Shown piece after piece: positions 55,874 through 64,000 of a stretch of DNA of 64,000 bases (positions within the stretch are counted from its first letter, which is position 1; each line of letters opens with the position of its first letter). Origin of the DNA: Carnobacterium pleistocenium FTR1 (GTDB taxonomy: Bacteria; Bacillota; Bacilli; Lactobacillales; Carnobacteriaceae); NCBI RefSeq assembly GCF_000744285.1, contig NZ_JQLQ01000002.1:2362501-2426500 (forward strand), given 5' to 3'. The notes below the pieces were generated by a model, which saw only the letters and a program-made list of their open reading frames with translations, did no database searches and had not been told where the DNA came from. A program made the translations under genes and the position numbers.

Positions 55874-56470
55874 CTAAAGTTCTCTACGCCCTTCAACTGC
55901 TTTTAACAGGGTGATTTCATCCGCATACTCAATATCGCTTCCAACTGAAAGTCCATGAGCCAAACGCGTTACTTTAATTCCTGCTGGCTTGATCAGTCTA
56001 GATAAATACATAGCTGTTGCTTCACCCTCAGCAGTCGCATTTGTAGCAATAATCACTTCATTGATTTCATCAGACTGCAATCGTTTGATCAAACTCGGTA
56101 TGTTGATGTCTTCTGGACCCGTTCCTTCTATTGGAGAAAGAACTCCTTGTAATACATGATACAACCCATGATACTCACGCATTCTTTCTAAAGCTATCAC
56201 ATCTTTTGGATCTTCTACAACTAAAACAACACTTCTATCACGTGATTTATCTTGACATATTTGACACGGATCTTCTTCTGTAATTTGGCCACAAATGGAG
56301 CAATAATGAAGATCTCTTTTTGCGCTGATCAACGATTTAGCAAAATCCGTTACGTCTTCTTCGCGCATATCAATCGTGAAAAAGGCTAAGCGAGCAGCTG
56401 TTTTCGCCCCAATTCCAGGTAGTTTCATATAGCTGTCCATTAATTTTGATATCGGTTCTGGATAGTGCAT
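55874..56470 (-). CDS. recR: recombination mediator RecR
   Basis: RecR loads RecA with RecF and RecO in gap repair. The 198-residue protein has the helix-hairpin-helix segment [21 protein letters not shown], the four-Cys zinc finger [16 protein letters not shown] near 57-72 and a Toprim domain with [11 protein letters not shown]. It ends with [20 protein letters not shown]. The second ATG is preferred, because it is seven bases after AAAGGA and gives the family start HYPEPISKL. It lies downstream of ybaB and dnaX. Confidence 0.95.
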   Translation of the reverse strand: MHYPEPISKLMDSYMKLPGIGAKTAARLAFFTIDMREEDVTDFAKSLISAKRDLHYCSICGQITEEDPCQICQDKSRDRSVVLVVEDPKDVIALERMREYHGLYHVLQGVLSPIEGTGPEDINIPSLIKRLQSDEINEVIIATNATAEGEATAMYLSRLIKPAGIKVTRLAHGLSVGSDIEYADEITLLKAVEGRREL

Positions 56471-56569
56471 AGTCATTTCCTTTCTTATCCGTTATACAGG
56501 AATTATAGGATTCAAAAAACGGGACCCACAAGGAATCCCATCTTTAGTCATTATCTACTTCGTTGTGGT

Positions 56570-56881
56570 TTAAAGGCCGGGAATTCCTTTAGTGTATTTC
56601 CCCATGACAGCTTGTGTTTCTGCTTCTACTTTTTCTAAAGCATCATTCGTTGCCAAAATAATTAAATCTTGCAACATTTCAATATCATCAGGATCAACAG
56701 CTTCTGGTTTTATAGAAATATCTTTCATTTTCTTTTCTCCAGTCAACGTTACAGTGACCAAATCTCCATTAGTTGTTCCATTAAATTCTTTTACATTTAA
56801 ATTCTCTTGAGATTTCGCCATTTCTTTTTGCATTTGTTGCATTTGTTTCATCATACCTTGCATATTTCCCATTCCACGCAT
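56570..56881 (-). CDS. nucleoid-associated protein, YbaB/EbfC family
   Basis: The 103-residue protein starts [20 protein letters not shown] and has the central [28 protein letters not shown] and the conserved end [16 protein letters not shown]. YbaB dimers bind DNA without strong sequence preference. The ATG is eight bases after AAAGGAAG. It lies between dnaX and recR, the order conserved in most bacteria. Confidence 0.95.
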   Translation of the reverse strand: MRGMGNMQGMMKQMQQMQKEMAKSQENLNVKEFNGTTNGDLVTVTLTGEKKMKDISIKPEAVDPDDIEMLQDLIILATNDALEKVEAETQAVMGKYTKGIPGL

Positions 56882-56911
56882 CAATTACTCTTCCTTTCAA
56901 TTGGTTGATTT

Positions 56912-58741
56912 TTAATCATTTCTTACTTCAACATTTTTTTCTCCAAACATTTCCATCGCTTCTGTTACAATCGTTTCCTCTTCATCTGGCTCTGGTAGAG
57001 CCGTTTCTAAACTAGCTAAATTTTCTTGTTCAAAATCAAAGTCCACTTGGATCTCATCTTTACTACCAGAAGCAGAAGGGGAAGACACTTTTTCTACAGG
57101 GGCTTTCTTCACTAATGTTTTATTTTGTTTCAGAAATTGTTCTCGAATAATTGGCCATTGCTCTGCTGGAACACAGATCATTTGCGGCGAATGCCCGACT
57201 AAACGTCGTAGATTTTCACTGATAGCTTCAAGCAATTCGCTATCATTTGTAGCCTTTTGACACAAAATATCATATTCGAAAGAAACAATCAAGCCATTAG
57301 GACTTGCCGCAACTGGTGTTGAAGCTTTCATGATGGCTCGTTGCGTGACCGACAGCATATTCAACAAGTCAGGCCAAATATCAATCAATTGGGCTAAATT
57401 TTCTTTTGTCGCTTCACTTAATAATTTGTGAATCATCGTCGTATTTGTTTTAAATTGGTTGTTTCCTGGTTTAGAAACTGCTTTAGGTGCTTTTTTAGAT
57501 GGCTGAGGCGTTCCACCATTCTTGGCAAGCTTTTGCAGTTGCTTTTTCATTTCTAGGAGTTCTTTTTCCATATCGGTAAACTTTTGCTGTTCAACTTGTA
57601 CACTATTATTGTCTACTTTAGACTCTTCAACCGTTGCTCTACCTGCTGAACTAGCAACAGCTAATTGAGTCAACTTCACTGTGGAAACTTCTAAATAAAC
57701 TTCTGCATGATTTGTATATCGCATTTCTTGTTGAGCATCATTTAAAATCCTAATGACTTCGTACAACTGCTGAGCTGTAATCGTTTGACTGAGTGCTTTA
57801 AACCCTTCGTCAACATTTGCACCTTCCAATAAATCAGTCATCAAAGGAGCTTGCTGGTAAACCAATATATCACGGCTGAACAAAATCAAATCTTCCACAA
57901 AACGACTGGCATCTTTGCCTTCAGCTAAAATACTTTGCAAAAGAGATAAACCTTTTTCGGTATTGGAGTGAATAATAGCATCAAAATAATCTAAAACTAA
58001 TTCTTGTGTCAAACTACCGGTAACGCTCATGGCATTTTCAACGGTTACTGAATTATCTCCATATGAAATGGTTTGATCCAATATACTTAATGCATCACGC
58101 ATACCGCCTTCAGCAGCTCTAGCAATGACCGTTAAAGCCTCTTCTTGATACGTTATTTTTTTTTGATTTAGAATATATGCCATTCGTTCGCAACTATCGC
58201 GCACACTGATACGTTTAAAATCAAACCGTTGCGTTCTAGAAATAATGGTCAAAGGAATTTTATGCGGCTCTGTTGTAGCTAAGATAAAGACAACATTTTT
58301 TGGAGGTTCCTCTAACGTCTTTAGTAACGCATTAAAAGCTCCAGTTGTTAACATATGAACTTCGTCAATGATGTAAATTTTATAGTCTGCGCTAGTCGGT
58401 GCATATTTTGCTTTATCCCGAATATCTCGAATTTCTTCTACCCCATTATTACTGGCCGCATCAATTTCAATTACATCATTTAATTGACCATTAGTAATAG
58501 AAAGACATGTTTCACACTCATTACAAGGTTCTCCGTCTTTTATATTGGGGCAATTAATAGCTTTAGCAAAAATTTTAGCTGCACTCGTCTTTCCTGTTCC
58601 ACGAGGCCCAGTAAACAGATAAGCATGGCTTGTTTTTTCTTGTGCCAAAGCATTTATTAACGTTTGTGTAATGGCTTTTTGACCTGCAATATCTTGAAAT
58701 TTTTGGGGACGCCATACTCGATAAAGTGCTTGATAACTCAT
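56912..58741 (-). CDS. dnaX: DNA polymerase III gamma/tau subunit
   Basis: DnaX is the clamp-loader ATPase and organiser of the replisome. The 609-residue protein has SYQALYRVWRPQKFQDIAGQ at the start, P-loop FTGPRGTGKTSAAKIFA near residue 45, a four-Cys zinc module beginning CPNI and ending CETC, Walker B YIIDEVHML, and sensor 1 ILATTEPHKIPLTIISRTQRF. A Pro/Lys-rich linker (about 400-440) leads to the tau C-terminal domain and an acidic tail. The SRP RNA gene lies upstream, as in Bacillus. Confidence 0.96.
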   Translation of the reverse strand: MSYQALYRVWRPQKFQDIAGQKAITQTLINALAQEKTSHAYLFTGPRGTGKTSAAKIFAKAINCPNIKDGEPCNECETCLSITNGQLNDVIEIDAASNNGVEEIRDIRDKAKYAPTSADYKIYIIDEVHMLTTGAFNALLKTLEEPPKNVVFILATTEPHKIPLTIISRTQRFDFKRISVRDSCERMAYILNQKKITYQEEALTVIARAAEGGMRDALSILDQTISYGDNSVTVENAMSVTGSLTQELVLDYFDAIIHSNTEKGLSLLQSILAEGKDASRFVEDLILFSRDILVYQQAPLMTDLLEGANVDEGFKALSQTITAQQLYEVIRILNDAQQEMRYTNHAEVYLEVSTVKLTQLAVASSAGRATVEESKVDNNSVQVEQQKFTDMEKELLEMKKQLQKLAKNGGTPQPSKKAPKAVSKPGNNQFKTNTTMIHKLLSEATKENLAQLIDIWPDLLNMLSVTQRAIMKASTPVAASPNGLIVSFEYDILCQKATNDSELLEAISENLRRLVGHSPQMICVPAEQWPIIREQFLKQNKTLVKKAPVEKVSSPSASGSKDEIQVDFDFEQENLASLETALPEPDEEETIVTEAMEMFGEKNVEVRND

Positions 58742-58865
58742 GCATTTCTCCCTTTCTTGAACCGTTCGTAATTACTCTCTATTATACGTTATTTGAGGCG
58801 GAATTTAAACAGTTAGTCAAAGACTCTTTTGAGTTTCAACCATCTAACTCCATTAGATAATAAAA

Positions 58866-58910
58866 TAAAAAGAAACCGCTGATTTTTCAATAAGCGGCTT
58901 CTTTTTATTT
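58866..58910. terminator. terminator of the SRP RNA gene
   Basis: AAGAAGCCGCT and AGCGGTTTCTT arms enclose TATTGAAAAATC. On the minus strand T-rich sequence follows. Confidence 0.82.
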
Positions 58911-58915
58911 TATTA

Positions 58916-59013
58916 TATGTACGAACGGCACATGACGGAACATTCTTAGTGCTGCTTCCTTCCGGATCTGACACGATTCGAAAGTCTATCATTGCCGTAC
59001 GACCTTTCGGCAC
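58916..59013 (-). ncRNA. ffs: small signal recognition particle RNA (4.5S type)
   Basis: On the minus strand a GTGCCGAAAGG start leads to the universally conserved SRP domain IV loop, GTCAGATCCGGAAGGAAGCA, and then GCACTAAG. The lower stem is ACGGCA with TGCCGT. Size (about 100 bases) is that of the short SRP RNA found in lactic acid bacteria. A TATAAT box lies at plus 59019-59024, six bases before the start. The RNA binds Ffh to target proteins to the membrane. The 3' end is approximate. Confidence 0.95.
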
Positions 59014-59114
59014 TTCCTATTATAACGGATTAATGAATAAAAAGCCAGTATTTTTCTAAATTAAGTAAGTGGACTGTTCTAATGGTTAAATCAGTAGTCA
59101 TTTTTAAAAGTTGT

Positions 59115-59143
59115 TTGAATATCGAGACTAAAACTTTTATAAT
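59115..59143 (+). promoter_or_regulatory. promoter of the ABC importer genes
   Basis: TTGAAT, a 17-base spacer and a perfect TATAAT lie 30 bases before the ATPase start. The short leader leaves no room for a riboswitch. Confidence 0.72.
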
Positions 59144-59173
59144 GGAATCGACTACTAAAAGGGAGACAGCTGA

Positions 59174-59923
59174 ATGATTAGAAACGCTATATTTGTGAAC
59201 AAGTTAACTTGTTCGTTTGAAAATAAAATTGTATTGACTGACATTTCTTTTGTTGTTCCATCCAACTCTACATGTGTCATCATTGGACCCTCCGGTTGCG
59301 GGAAAACAACTATTCTCCATGCTTTAGCCGGATTCATTAAACCTGTCAGCGGAGAATTAAAAATAAATGATGTTCCAGTAACCGATTTTCCTGCTCATAC
59401 TGGAATCATTTTTCAAGAATACGCTTTGCTCCCATGGTGTACTGTTTTCGATAACGTAGCGTTGGGGCTTAAAATAACTCATCACAGTCCTAGCAGTATA
59501 AAAAAAAAGACCACCCATCTTTTAAAAGATTTAGGCCTTTCAAGTCTCGCTCAATTTTATCCTTCTCAAATTAGTGGTGGGCAAAAGCAACGTGTAGCGA
59601 TTGCCCGAAGTTTAAACTTAGATCCCGAGATTCTTCTCTTAGATGAAGCTACTTCGGCATTGGATGCCATGACCAAAGAGCAATTGCAAAATCTGATTCT
59701 AGCGATTCATCAAACAAAAAAGACGACTCTTTTGCAAGTGACTCATTCTATCGAGGAAGCCGTATTTTTAGGGGAACAAATCATTGTTATGAATCAAAGC
59801 GGAATTCATGAAATTATACATAATCCTTTAGTTGGAAGTGAAAATAATCGTAAAAACCTGGCCTTTTACGACATGTGCTTAAGGGTTCGAGAAAGTCTAG
59901 AAAGTGGGACACAACATGTCTAA
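59174..59923 (+). CDS. ABC transporter ATP-binding protein (nitrate/sulfonate/taurine type)
   Basis: The 249-residue ATPase has Walker A IGPSGCGKTTILHA near residue 38, the Q-loop GIIFQEYALLPWCTVFDNV typical of the SsuB/TauB/ThiZ group, signature [14 protein letters not shown] and Walker [13 protein letters not shown]. It overlaps the permease gene by eight bases. The importer class handles sulfonates, nitrate or thiamine precursors; no riboswitch is present to narrow this. Confidence 0.92.
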   Translation: MIRNAIFVNKLTCSFENKIVLTDISFVVPSNSTCVIIGPSGCGKTTILHALAGFIKPVSGELKINDVPVTDFPAHTGIIFQEYALLPWCTVFDNVALGLKITHHSPSSIKKKTTHLLKDLGLSSLAQFYPSQISGGQKQRVAIARSLNLDPEILLLDEATSALDAMTKEQLQNLILAIHQTKKTTLLQVTHSIEEAVFLGEQIIVMNQSGIHEIIHNPLVGSENNRKNLAFYDMCLRVRESLESGTQHV

Positions 59924-60665
59924 AAAGAAAAAGATCTCTTTAGATACTTTTATTGGTTTGATAGGCTTATTTTTAGTTTGGGAGTCGCTTTATTTTGTCG
60001 TGGCGCATCCAGTTATTCCAGAGCCGATTAAGACAATTGGTTTATTTATAGAAGTGTTTCCACTACTGCTCCCTCATATCTTTAGCAGTTTATTCCGCAT
60101 CTTATCAGCTATCGTTATTTCTTTTATGATTGGTGTGCCTTTAGGTATTTGGATTGGAGCTAGTAAATGGGCAGATCGTTTATTATCTCCTTTACTGTAC
60201 TTTATTTACCCTATACCGAAAGTCGCATTTTTACCAGTCTTTATGCTGGTTTTTGGTTTAGGCGATGCTTCAAAAATCAGTTTAGTCGTCTGGATCATTG
60301 TCTTCCAACTGATTCTATCCGTGCGCGATGGCATAGCCCAAATTGACCAGTCTTATTATCAGGTCATGCGGATGATGCATGCAAGCAAATGGCAGACCTT
60401 TCTCTACTTGCTCTATCCAGCCATTCTCCCACAAATCATTAGTGGGTTGCGTGTTTGTATTGGGATTGCAGTAGCTTCACTATTTTTTGCAGAAAATTAT
60501 GCTACGCAATATGGTCTCGGTTATTACATCATGAATGCTTGGTCTGTCATTGACTATTCGCAAATGTTTTGCGGCATACTAGCGCTTTGTTTAGTTGGTT
60601 TTTTGTTATTCAAATTGATAGATCTGCTAGAATGGTTTTTGACGCCATGGAATAAATCGATGTAA
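59916..60665 (+). CDS. ABC transporter permease (SsuC/TauC/ThiX type)
   Basis: The 249-residue permease has about six membrane segments, starting SLDTFIGLIGLFLVWESLYF. The coupling loop DGIAQIDQSYYQVMRMMHASKWQTFLYLLYPAILPQI is shown here in part. The ATG lies inside the end of the ATPase gene (ATGTCTAA), so translation is coupled. Its substrate-binding protein is probably the lipoprotein encoded convergently just downstream, a split arrangement. Confidence 0.9.
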   Translation: MSKKKKISLDTFIGLIGLFLVWESLYFVVAHPVIPEPIKTIGLFIEVFPLLLPHIFSSLFRILSAIVISFMIGVPLGIWIGASKWADRLLSPLLYFIYPIPKVAFLPVFMLVFGLGDASKISLVVWIIVFQLILSVRDGIAQIDQSYYQVMRMMHASKWQTFLYLLYPAILPQIISGLRVCIGIAVASLFFAENYATQYGLGYYIMNAWSVIDYSQMFCGILALCLVGFLLFKLIDLLEWFLTPWNKSM

Positions 60666-60673
60666 CCCCAGAC

Positions 60674-60735
60674 TAAAAACGCCTCGAATCCACCTGGCTC
60701 TCTTAATAGAGTTGGTTGAATCTGAGGCGTTTTGT
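60674..60735. terminator. bidirectional terminator between the permease and binding-protein genes
   Basis: AAAACGCCTC pairs with GAGGCGTTTT, continued by AATCCACC against GGTTGAATC-type bases with small mismatches. It lies just past the ancestral stop of the binding-protein gene. Confidence 0.85.
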
Positions 60736-61709
60736 TATTCTTTCAGCATAGAAAAATCGGTCAATTCTTCATATCTATAATCTTTGCTGATCATTTCTTT
60801 TTCTTTAGTCCATTCTTCGATACTAGCATATTATTCTTTTGTAACGGCTGTTGCTTTAGTGTAATCTTCTTCTTTATTGGCTAAATAGTCGCCCATTTCT
60901 TTAGGAAAATTATACTCATCTAAAATCGTACTGTATTCAACTGGATCAGTAGTATTCATATACTCAACTGCTTTGTCGTACGCACGATAAAAAGCAGCAA
61001 TCTCAGTAGATTTTTCTGCTACACTCTCATCGCTAAACAGAATCGTTCCACCTTTGATGCCATACTCTGATGAACTTGCCAATACATGTGCCCCATTTAC
61101 TTTAAGAGCTGTAGCTTGAGGTTCCGTAAAGATGACCGAATCAATTTGATTTTCTAATAATGCTTCATACCTCGCCGGGATAGAAGGAATCGAAACCACT
61201 TCATAACCAATCTCATTTTTAGCAGCTATTTCATCCATAATATATTCAAGTAAAAATTTAGGTACTAATGAAACATCTTTACCATCTAATTGTTTGATAT
61301 CTGTGATCCCTGAATCAGGTGAAGACAATAATTTGAATTCCTCATTAATGTCAGACGTAATCGTTAAATCGATTCCACCTTCTCGGAATGAAAGAGCCGT
61401 CATTACATCTGCGATCATTCCATCCAGTTCACCAGATTGAGCAGCTGCATTGCGGTCATTTGGCGAACTAAAAGGAGTGATGTCTACAGCTACATTTTCA
61501 TCCTCAAAATAACCATTCTCTTCTGCTAATATGATCGGAATAGCTGATTCTGCAGGCAATGTGCCAAATCTAAGTGGCTCATTCATATTTTCCGAAGAGC
61601 TATCTTTACTAGTTTGAGCAGTCTCGGCATCCGTTGAACAAGCTGCCAAACCGATTGCTGCTATTACTACGAATGTAATGACTAGTAGCAGTCTACCTAA
61701 TTTCTTCAT
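60735..61709 (-). pseudogene. NMT1/SsuA-type ABC substrate-binding lipoprotein with a premature TAA
   Basis: The 292-residue open part has signal MKKLGRLLLVITFVV with lipobox LAAC, then PLRFGTLPAESAIPIILAEENG and a two-lobe binding fold (GELDGMIADVMTAL; IDSVIFTEPQATAL). Its frame stops at TAA (60831-60833) after AVTKE. The same frame then stays open for 31 more codons, reading YASIEEWTKEKEMISKDYRY onward to FSMLKE and a TAA at 60735, right before the terminator. The normal gene is thus about 324 codons and has lost its last helix. The shortened protein may still fold. It overlaps the deacetylase gene by four bases. Confidence 0.75.
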
Positions 61710-62467
61710 CTTCTCGTTCCTCTTTCCACAATGATTTTAAATTCTTCTAATGTACAATCAAGCATCACCGTATCGCGGTGTAATTCTAACAACGGTGTAC
61801 TTTTTGTATTTACCCCTGGAACTGTAGTAAATGCATACTGGATATTGATTTCAGCTAAGCGTTTTGTATCCTCAGACGAAAAAATTCCAAACGGATAAGC
61901 AAATATATCTGGGTGGTTCACGTATTTTCCGCATATTACTAAATCTTCTTTCAACTCTTGTAGAGAAGTTCGTTGCATTTCAGTCGTTCCATCAGAGTAT
62001 CGCTTATGTAAGTTAGTTGTATGATTAGCAAATTCAAATACATCTTTCATCTCTTCAAGTTCAGCTTTACTCATAACTAGCGATACTGTTGTATCAAATA
62101 TTTTTTTCTCTTGCGATAGCCAACCTAATACCACAAAACTGACTGCATGGAACTGTAATTCTTTCAAAATTGGATAGGCGTACTTGTGCACTGATTGAAA
62201 AGCATCATCAAATGTTAGTAAAACTGATTTTTCTGGAAGCTGGATTCCTTTCTCGTAAAAATCTTTTATTTCTTGAAGCATCAAGGTATGGTACCCTTCA
62301 CTTTTCAAAAATTCCATTTGTAGTTTAAAGTTATTAATATAACTAAAAAGTACTGTCGGTAAAGCATCTTGATAATCTTGTGCAACCGAAATAGTGGATG
62401 GATTCAAAACATCCACGTCACCTTGTTCTCGAAATTCATGGTACATCAAAACATTAAAAGTCATCAT
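61706..62467 (-). CDS. polysaccharide deacetylase family (NodB-like) protein
   Basis: The 253-residue protein has MMTFNVLMYHEFREQGDVD and a NodB core: LLTFDDAFQSVHKYAYPILKEL with the TFDD metal and base aspartates near residue 82. FEFANHTTNLHK with the second His ligand motif lies near 145, and IFAYPFGIFSSED near 190. No signal peptide is seen, so it may act on a cytoplasmic or short-lived substrate rather than on wall polymer. It is translationally coupled (ATGA) to the ABC binding-protein gene. Such deacetylases can also act on small amides. The substrate is unknown. Confidence 0.85.
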   Translation of the reverse strand: MMTFNVLMYHEFREQGDVDVLNPSTISVAQDYQDALPTVLFSYINNFKLQMEFLKSEGYHTLMLQEIKDFYEKGIQLPEKSVLLTFDDAFQSVHKYAYPILKELQFHAVSFVVLGWLSQEKKIFDTTVSLVMSKAELEEMKDVFEFANHTTNLHKRYSDGTTEMQRTSLQELKEDLVICGKYVNHPDIFAYPFGIFSSEDTKRLAEINIQYAFTTVPGVNTKSTPLLELHRDTVMLDCTLEEFKIIVERGTRR

Positions 62468-62843
62468 TATCTCCTTTTGTGAAAATATTCACTTTTATTA
62501 CTAAAAAACTACAAGAACGCTCTTTTACTTAATCAATAATACCATTTATTTTTAGCTAAAACAGTTAATTTCGATAGAAACACTTTTTTCTTACACTATC
62601 TCCTTCCTAAAATAACAAAACGAATGACTAATAATTAAATTGTATTTTTTCATTTTCCCGGTACAGATTTCAAAATTTTAAGTCCTCTGTCTTTGAACAA
62701 ATCATTCTAGAATTTATACATGTCTGTATAAATTCTAAAAGCATGACCTATTTGCTATAAAATATTTTATTATCCTTTCATTCTTTGGTTGTTAAGTGGT
62801 ATTATATTTAAAATATACTAGCTAACTTTAGGAAGTGAATGAA
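62468..62843. other. divergent gap between the deacetylase gene and alr
   Basis: The gap contains a perfect 12-bp inverted repeat, AGAATTTATACA/TGTATAAATTCT with a TGTC loop (62709-62736), which could be an operator or a short RNA hairpin. About 50 bases downstream are AT-rich -35/-10-like sequences (TTGGTT or TTGTTA with TATATT or TAAAAT) for alr. Nothing else is recognised. Confidence 0.5.
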
Positions 62844-64000
62844 ATGAAAAAAGGAAGTTTTAGAGAGACTTGGGTAGAAATATCCTTGGATAATTTAGCA
62901 CACAATATAAAAAGCTTTAAAAGAATGATTCCCCCAAAAACAACTTTAATGGCTGTTGTAAAAGCTGATGCCTATGGCCATGGTGCAAAAGAAGTTGCTC
63001 AAACAGCCATTGATGCTGGTGCAACCTATCTAGCCGTTGCTTTTCTAGATGAAGCGATTGTTTTACGAAAAGCTGGATTCTCCATTCCAATTTTAGTATT
63101 TGGCTATAATAGTCTCGATAGTGAAACAATTAAAACCGCGATTGACCATAACATTACACTAACCGTTTATTCTAGAGAAGCTGTCGCAAGCATTCAAGAA
63201 TTAGCTCAAGAAAAAGAGACAGTATGCCGGATTCATTTAAAAATAGATAGCGGGATGAATCGCATTGGGGTACGAACAGCAGAAGAAGCTTTGCAAATCA
63301 TTTCATCAATCACATCAGATTATTTGATCTTAGAAGGTATTTTCACTCATTTTGCGGATGCAGATGCTATTCAGTCTACATTTGTTTACGATCAATTCAA
63401 CCATTTCATGAACATTACTTCTTCTATTCAAAAAGAAGGCTATACGATTCCTATTACACATTGCTGCAACACTGCAGCAACTATTGCTTTTCCCGAGATG
63501 CATTTAGATATGGTTCGGATTGGCATCGGTATTTATGGTATCTACCCTGAAGAACATTTACGCGATAAAATAGAGTTGAAACCAGTCATGACCTTTAAAA
63601 CAAAACCTATTTTAATCAAAGAAGTTCCAGCTGGACAATCTGTCAGCTATGGACGAACTTATACCACTACAAAAGATTCGATTATTGCAACGATTCCAGT
63701 AGGCTATGCAGATGGCTTTTCACGGGCACTATCGAATACAGGTCATGTGACATTAAACGGGCATAGAGCACCAATCATCGGACGAGTGTGTATGGATCAA
63801 ACGATGGTAGATCTTACCGAAATTGATTCTGTTAATTTTAATGAAGAAATCATTCTTTTTGGAGACCCTAAAGATGACTGTATTTCCATCAGCGAAGTAG
63901 CTGCACAAATGAATACCATTCATTATGAAGTGGCTTGTTTGGTAGGTCAAAGGGTACCTAGAGTTTACCTCAAAAACGCTACTATAGCAGCTACAACCGG
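62844..64000 (+). CDS. alr: alanine racemase, 3' end beyond the window
   Basis: Alr interconverts L- and D-alanine for wall synthesis. The 385 codons in view cover nearly the whole enzyme. The PLP lysine is in TLMAVVKADAYGHGAKEVA near residue 40, HLKIDSGMNRIG lies near 132, and HCCNTAATIAFPEMHLDMVRIGIGIYG (in part) lies near 207-232. The C-terminal catalytic segments SVSYGRTY, GYADGFSR and GRVCMDQTMVDL follow, then RVPRVYLKN. No stop occurs before the window ends. In many relatives alr is between acpS and mazE; here it stands apart, about 60 kb away. Confidence 0.96.
   Translation, partial: MKKGSFRETWVEISLDNLAHNIKSFKRMIPPKTTLMAVVKADAYGHGAKEVAQTAIDAGATYLAVAFLDEAIVLRKAGFSIPILVFGYNSLDSETIKTAIDHNITLTVYSREAVASIQELAQEKETVCRIHLKIDSGMNRIGVRTAEEALQIISSITSDYLILEGIFTHFADADAIQSTFVYDQFNHFMNITSSIQKEGYTIPITHCCNTAATIAFPEMHLDMVRIGIGIYGIYPEEHLRDKIELKPVMTFKTKPILIKEVPAGQSVSYGRTYTTTKDSIIATIPVGYADGFSRALSNTGHVTLNGHRAPIIGRVCMDQTMVDLTEIDSVNFNEEIILFGDPKDDCISISEVAAQMNTIHYEVACLVGQRVPRVYLKNATIAATT

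Overview
The window is AT-rich chromosomal DNA of a low-GC Gram-positive bacterium of the order Lactobacillales, most likely Carnobacteriaceae (a Carnobacterium-like organism). This is inferred from gene content and order: ddl-murF-cshA-acpS-mazEF, rpoE-pyrG-fba-murZ-rho-rpmE2 and dnaX-ybaB-recR-yaaL-tmk-darA-holB-yabA. It also rests on strong Shine-Dalgarno sites, T-box leaders and the lack of sporulation genes. No species call is possible from sequence reading alone. No tRNA or rRNA gene, intact insertion sequence, prophage or CRISPR array was seen. The two ends cut trmR (3' part missing) and alr (3' end missing).

Layout. 1-9.1 kb: trmR, a CBS/ACT cyclic-di-AMP-receptor-like gene, queT behind a preQ1-I riboswitch, mazEF with an operator-like promoter, acpS, cshA with a long leader, a BI-1 membrane protein, murF and ddl. 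9.3-14.4 kb: an unrecognised protein, an AgcS-type Na+/alanine symporter and a selenium pair (selD-mnmH). 14.9-22.4 kb (minus strand): rpmE2, rho, murZ, fba, pyrG with a CTP-attenuation leader, rpoE and a DUF1934 gene. 22.6-27.7 kb: lipL, an HD dNTPase and a HAD phosphatase with ATGA overlaps, then ohr, a Nudix gene and folT under a THF riboswitch. 28.0-32.5 kb: tandem methionine T-boxes controlling metN-metI-metQ and an M20 amidohydrolase. 32.7-45.8 kb: class II ribonucleotide reductase nrdJ with a probable NrdR box, mgsA, a PfpI protein, a gene-free stretch with two terminator-bounded small-RNA candidates, a Ca2+-type P-ATPase, proBA, an Lrp regulator divergent from aspA, and a DadA-like oxidase. 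46.1-48.3 kb: a broken PepSY lipoprotein, another lipoprotein and mscL. 48.4-59.0 kb (minus strand): the replication/repair and RNA-modification cluster from dnaX to rsmI, with the SRP RNA gene upstream of dnaX. 59.2-62.5 kb: an ABC importer of the nitrate/sulfonate/thiamine-precursor type, its probable binding protein (stopped early) and a polysaccharide deacetylase. 62.8 kb to the end: alr.

Functionally the window joins cell-wall precursor synthesis (murF, ddl, murZ, alr), nucleotide and translation housekeeping, and an unusual density of RNA-based control: preQ1, THF, two Met T-boxes, pyrG attenuation, a cshA leader and two C-rich small-RNA candidates. Four copies of a structured, inverted-repeat-bounded dispersed element sit in the larger intergenic gaps. 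The most interesting unexplained signal is the tandem pair of putative small RNAs at about 36.56-36.84 kb. They share a 12-base C/U-rich loop motif complementary to Shine-Dalgarno sequences.
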